Source: DASZUK01 sp963844575 (GTDB taxonomy: Bacteria > Actinomycetota > Acidimicrobiia > Acidimicrobiales > RAAP-2). From it: a DNA stretch of 64,000 nucleotides. This document shows, piece after piece, positions 61,420-64,000 of this stretch (its first letter is position 1; each line of letters opens with the position of its first letter). The notes beneath the pieces were generated by a model. The model did no database searches, was not told the DNA's origin, and saw only the letters and a program-made list of their open reading frames with translations. The stretch is taken from the NCBI GenBank assembly GCA_963844575.1, contig CAWJOU010000005.1, positions 2,728,001 to 2,792,000 of the forward strand, written 5' to 3'. Position numbers and translations under genes: made by a program.

Positions 61420-62521
61420 AGCCGTCCACCAGCTCGGCGACGCGGGCGGCGGCGTCCGGATGGCCGGCCAGCCGGGCGGCTCGGGCCATCGACGCCAGCT
61501 CGTCGGGCCGGCCGAGCAGGTCGTCGAGCACCGCGGCCAGCCGGGCGCCATCACACTCGTCGTCGCGGACCATGACCGACGCCCCCGTGGCCACCATCGC
61601 CCGAGCGTTGCACGTCTGGTGGTCGCCCGGGGCCCCCGGCAGCGGCACCAGCACGCTCGGGACGCCGGCGACGACCAGCTCGGCCATCGTGTTCGCCCCG
61701 GCTCGGCAGACGATGATGTCGGCCGCCTCGTACAGCAGGTCCATACGTTGCTCGAACGGCACCCGCCGGTAGGCCAGGGCCGGTGGCCCGTCGCCCGGCT
61801 CCTCCCAGTTCCGCGGCCCGGTGACGTGGTAGACGGCGACGTCGGGACGGGCGGCCCACTCGTCGACGAGCCCGTTGACGGCCTGGTTGAGCCGGCGGGC
61901 GCCCAAGGAGCCGCCGAAGATGCCGACGGTCGTCCGGTCGTCCGGCAGGCCGAGGGCGGCGCGGGCCCGGACGGCGGCGGCGGCCGACCGCTCGACGCCG
62001 AGCACCTCCTCGCGGACCGGCGTGCCGGTGACGACCGATCGGGGCAGCGGCGTGCCGGGAAAGGCCACCGCGCTGGCCGCGGCGAACCGGCCGAGGACCC
62101 GGTGGACGAGGCCGGGCACCGCGTCGACGTTGACGAGCACGAGCGGCACCCGCAGCAGCACGGCCGCGGCCGCCGGGGCGAAGCTGGCGTAGCCGCCGAG
62201 CGAGACGACGACCTTCGGTCGCCAGCGCACCATGGCGACGAGCGTCTGCACGACCGCCGAGGCCAACCCGGCGACGGCCTCGGCGTTGGCGACCAGCGCG
62301 TCGACCGACAGCCGGCGGGACAGTCCTCGCCCGGGCAGGAGCGTCACGCCGAACCCCTCGCCGGTCAGGAGGCTGCCCTCGGGGCCGCGGCGAGATCCGA
62401 CGAGCTCGATGCTCCGGCGGTCGTGGCCCCGGGCGGCCAACGCCCGGGCGACGGCCAACGCCGGCAATGCGTGACCGCCGGTGCCGCCGCCGGCGACGAC
62501 CGCGAACCGCCGGTCGCTCAC
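61409..62521 (-). CDS. murG: UDP-GlcNAc:undecaprenyl-PP-MurNAc-pentapeptide GlcNAc transferase
   Basis: Makes lipid II from lipid I at the inner membrane face. 370 residues: VVAGGGTGGHALPALAVARA, VVSLGGYASFAPAAAAVLLR, IFGGSLGARRLNQAVNGLVD, and the donor-site loops CRAGANTMAELVVAGVPSVL and PGAPGDHQTCNARAM. GTG 62521 overlaps the ftsW stop (GTGA). Confidence 0.95.
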   Translation of the reverse strand: MSDRRFAVVAGGGTGGHALPALAVARALAARGHDRRSIELVGSRRGPEGSLLTGEGFGVTLLPGRGLSRRLSVDALVANAEAVAGLASAVVQTLVAMVRWRPKVVVSLGGYASFAPAAAAVLLRVPLVLVNVDAVPGLVHRVLGRFAAASAVAFPGTPLPRSVVTGTPVREEVLGVERSAAAAVRARAALGLPDDRTTVGIFGGSLGARRLNQAVNGLVDEWAARPDVAVYHVTGPRNWEEPGDGPPALAYRRVPFEQRMDLLYEAADIIVCRAGANTMAELVVAGVPSVLVPLPGAPGDHQTCNARAMVATGASVMVRDDECDGARLAAVLDDLLGRPDELASMARAARLAGHPDAAARVAELVDGCAR

Positions 62522-63783
62522 CGGACCGCCGCTCTCGACCCCCGCTCCGGCCGGCCGGGCCGACCCCCTCCCCGGCCCGCGGTCGCGGTCCGGCCGTGGG
62601 CGGCACCGTCGCCCGGCACCCGCTCCTGGCGGGCAATGTTGATCAGGATGCCGGCCGCGACCATGGTGATGACCAGCGACGATCCGCCGAACGAGATGAA
62701 CGGCAGCGGGATACCGGTGACCGGCAGGAGGCCGACGACCGCGCCGACGTTGATCACCGTCTCCGCGGCGATCCACACGACGAGGGCGACCCCGAGCAGC
62801 CCCCCGAACCGGTCCGGGGCCCGCGACGCCGCCCGCAGCCCGAACCAGCAGAACGCGGCGAGCAGCCCGAGGAGGGCGATCGCCCCGACCAGCCCGAGCT
62901 CCTCCCCGACGACCGAGAAGATGAAGTCGGTGTGGGCATTCGGCAGGTAGCCCCACTTCTCCCGCCCGTTCCCGAGACCGACGCCGAAGAAGTGGCCGGA
63001 CCCGAGACCGATCAACGACTGGACGACCTGGTACCCCGAGCCGGACGCGTGCGCGCCGGGGTCGAGGAACGACAGCAGCCGGGCCCGCCGGTACGGCTCG
63101 ATCAAGCCGACGATCAGCGCCAGGACCGCGACCGCGCCGAGCAGCTTGACGATCGGCCGCATCGGCACGCCGGACGCGAACAGGATGGCCATCGTGATGC
63201 AGCCGATGACGAGCGCCGTCCCCATGTCCGGCTGCATGAGGATCAAGCCGCCGGCCAGGCCGGCGACGAGCAGCAACGGGCCGACGATCGTCCGGTAGGC
63301 GCGGCCCTTCTGCTCCCGGCGGACGACGAGGTCGGCGCCGAAGACGGCCATGGCCAGCTTCATCAGCTCCGACGGCTGGATGCCGAACGAGCTGAACCCG
63401 ATCCAGCGGCTCGAACCGCCCGAGTTGGTGCCGATGCCCGGTACGAGCACGGCCAGCAGCAGCACGATCGTCACGATGACCAGGATCCCGCTCAGCTTCC
63501 GCCAGCGCCGGTAGTCGAGCCGGCAGGTGACGAAGAGCGCCACCCCGCCGATGACGACCCACATGCACTCCCGGATGAGGATGGCCCACGGCGACCCGTA
63601 CGTGTCGATCGAGATGACCTCCGACGCCGAGCCGACCATCACGACGCCGCCCAGGCACAGCACCACGACCAGACCGAGCAGGATCGACGACGTCTGGACG
63701 CCCCGGATCGTCGTGACCCAGCCGGCCCGACCGTCGGGTGCCGGGCGGCCGTGGCGGGCCCGTGGGGTGGCGGCGATCGTCAT
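62518..63783 (-). CDS. ftsW: Peptidoglycan glycosyltransferase FtsW
   Basis: SEDS-family polymerase of septal peptidoglycan, about ten membrane helices in 421 residues. Landmarks: SRWIGFSSFGIQPSELMKLA, GGLILMQPDMGTALVIGCIT, GLGNGREKWGYLPNAHTDFI, FSVVGEELGLVG and LPVTGIPLPFISFGGSSLVI. Both termini are basic and Arg/Gly-rich. It works with the transpeptidase FtsI (outside the window). murD, usual upstream neighbour of ftsW, is absent. Confidence 0.94.
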   Translation of the reverse strand: MTIAATPRARHGRPAPDGRAGWVTTIRGVQTSSILLGLVVVLCLGGVVMVGSASEVISIDTYGSPWAILIRECMWVVIGGVALFVTCRLDYRRWRKLSGILVIVTIVLLLAVLVPGIGTNSGGSSRWIGFSSFGIQPSELMKLAMAVFGADLVVRREQKGRAYRTIVGPLLLVAGLAGGLILMQPDMGTALVIGCITMAILFASGVPMRPIVKLLGAVAVLALIVGLIEPYRRARLLSFLDPGAHASGSGYQVVQSLIGLGSGHFFGVGLGNGREKWGYLPNAHTDFIFSVVGEELGLVGAIALLGLLAAFCWFGLRAASRAPDRFGGLLGVALVVWIAAETVINVGAVVGLLPVTGIPLPFISFGGSSLVITMVAAGILINIARQERVPGDGAAHGRTATAGRGGGRPGRPERGSRAAVR

Positions 63784-63943
63784 CGTCGCGCCTCTGGCGC
63801 GCTCCGTCGAGACTGCGCCGCCGACACGCCACGCCGAGACGGCGCCACCGGCGCGCTGGAGGGCAGGGCCGGAGGTCCCTGGTCGAACCGGTCCACGACA
63901 CCATGCTCGCCGACGCCACGCGCCCGGTGGGGGATGCGCGCCG
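63784..63943. other. Gap between mraY and ftsW
   Basis: 160 bases with no convincing gene. GC-rich, with repeated GGCGC-type words (for example GCGCCTCTGGCGC at 63788-63800, a 13-base interrupted palindrome 5 bases before the ftsW start). No MurD-like sequence and no clear promoter are visible. Confidence 0.5.
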
Positions 63944-64000
63944 TCACGTGACGTGGGCGACGATCAGGAACTCGCCGTAGAAGATGCCGAGGGCCAGGGC
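63944..64000 (-). CDS. mraY: Probable end of MraY (cut by window edge)
   Basis: The last 18 codons read ALALGIFYGEFLIVAHVT then TGA. The hydrophobic LALGIFYGEF pattern resembles the final membrane helix of phospho-MurNAc-pentapeptide transferase, and the position upstream of ftsW fits the dcw cluster. With so few residues the call rests mainly on context. Confidence 0.5.
   Translation of the reverse strand, partial: ALALGIFYGEFLIVAHVT

Overview
The window is one continuous stretch of very GC-rich (about 70%) chromosome from an actinobacterium. Actinobacterial markers include mihF, the Bpa-type proteasome activator, sepF-yggT-divIVA downstream of ftsZ, a 13E12/DUF222 remnant, a PriA without a recognisable Walker A motif and a menaquinone (men) locus. 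Gene order resembles the conserved actinobacterial core, but several details (split men genes, missing partner genes) point away from Mycobacterium or Streptomyces and perhaps towards Acidimicrobiia; the class is inference. No rRNA, tRNA, CRISPR array, insertion sequence or prophage was recognised.

Layout, mostly minus strand and so transcribed right to left. 64.0-54.3 kb: end of the dcw cluster (mraY end, ftsW, murG, murC, murB, ftsQ, ftsZ, yggS, sepF, yggT, divIVA). 54.2-48.1 kb: DksA/TraR-like protein, lspA, rluD, sigma factor, histidine phosphatase, Rrf2 regulator, alkaline-phosphatase-family enzyme, Bpa, RDD protein. 47.0-39.8 kb: dnaE, two uncharacterised proteins, a YyaL-like protein. 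39.7-33.2 kb: SDR plus menaquinone genes menE, menB, menA, menH, menD. 33.2-27.1 kb: carotenoid oxygenase, tyrS, flavin reductase, small uncharacterised proteins, NfuA-like protein. 27.0-21.6 kb: shikimate genes aroC-aroK-aroB-aroQ, then pepQ-efp-nusB. 21.5-12.3 kb: pyrimidine operon pyrR-pyrB-pyrC-carA-carB-pyrD-pyrF. 12.2-4.2 kb: mihF-gmk-rpoZ-coaBC-metK-priA, def, fmt, a methyltransferase, rpe. 3.5-1 kb: ribD-ribBA-ribH and the start of hisG.

Within operons most genes overlap by 4 bases (ATGA or GTGA), implying translational coupling. At transcription-unit starts a different design recurs: 17 genes have a TAnnnT hexamer only 6-8 bases before the start codon and no ribosome binding site, the signature of leaderless mRNA. 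A minority (ribD, pyrR, efp, ftsZ, the DksA-like gene, the gene at 41847, the sigma factor) have Shine-Dalgarno sequences, and three of these have recognisable -35/-10 promoters.

About 19 single-base frameshifts break otherwise well conserved, mostly essential genes (ribBA, metK, carB, carA, pyrC, pyrB, a zinc-ribbon protein, the YyaL-like protein). Many lie in short homopolymers, and about ten fall within 18.0-20.6 kb, so local sequence error is the likeliest cause. Most notable biology: the leaderless architecture; apparent CTG starts for priA, lspA and possibly gmk; the absence of ribE, pyrK and murD from their usual places; repeats of the ftsZ C-terminal-peptide codons; and overlapping divergent promoters in the men locus.
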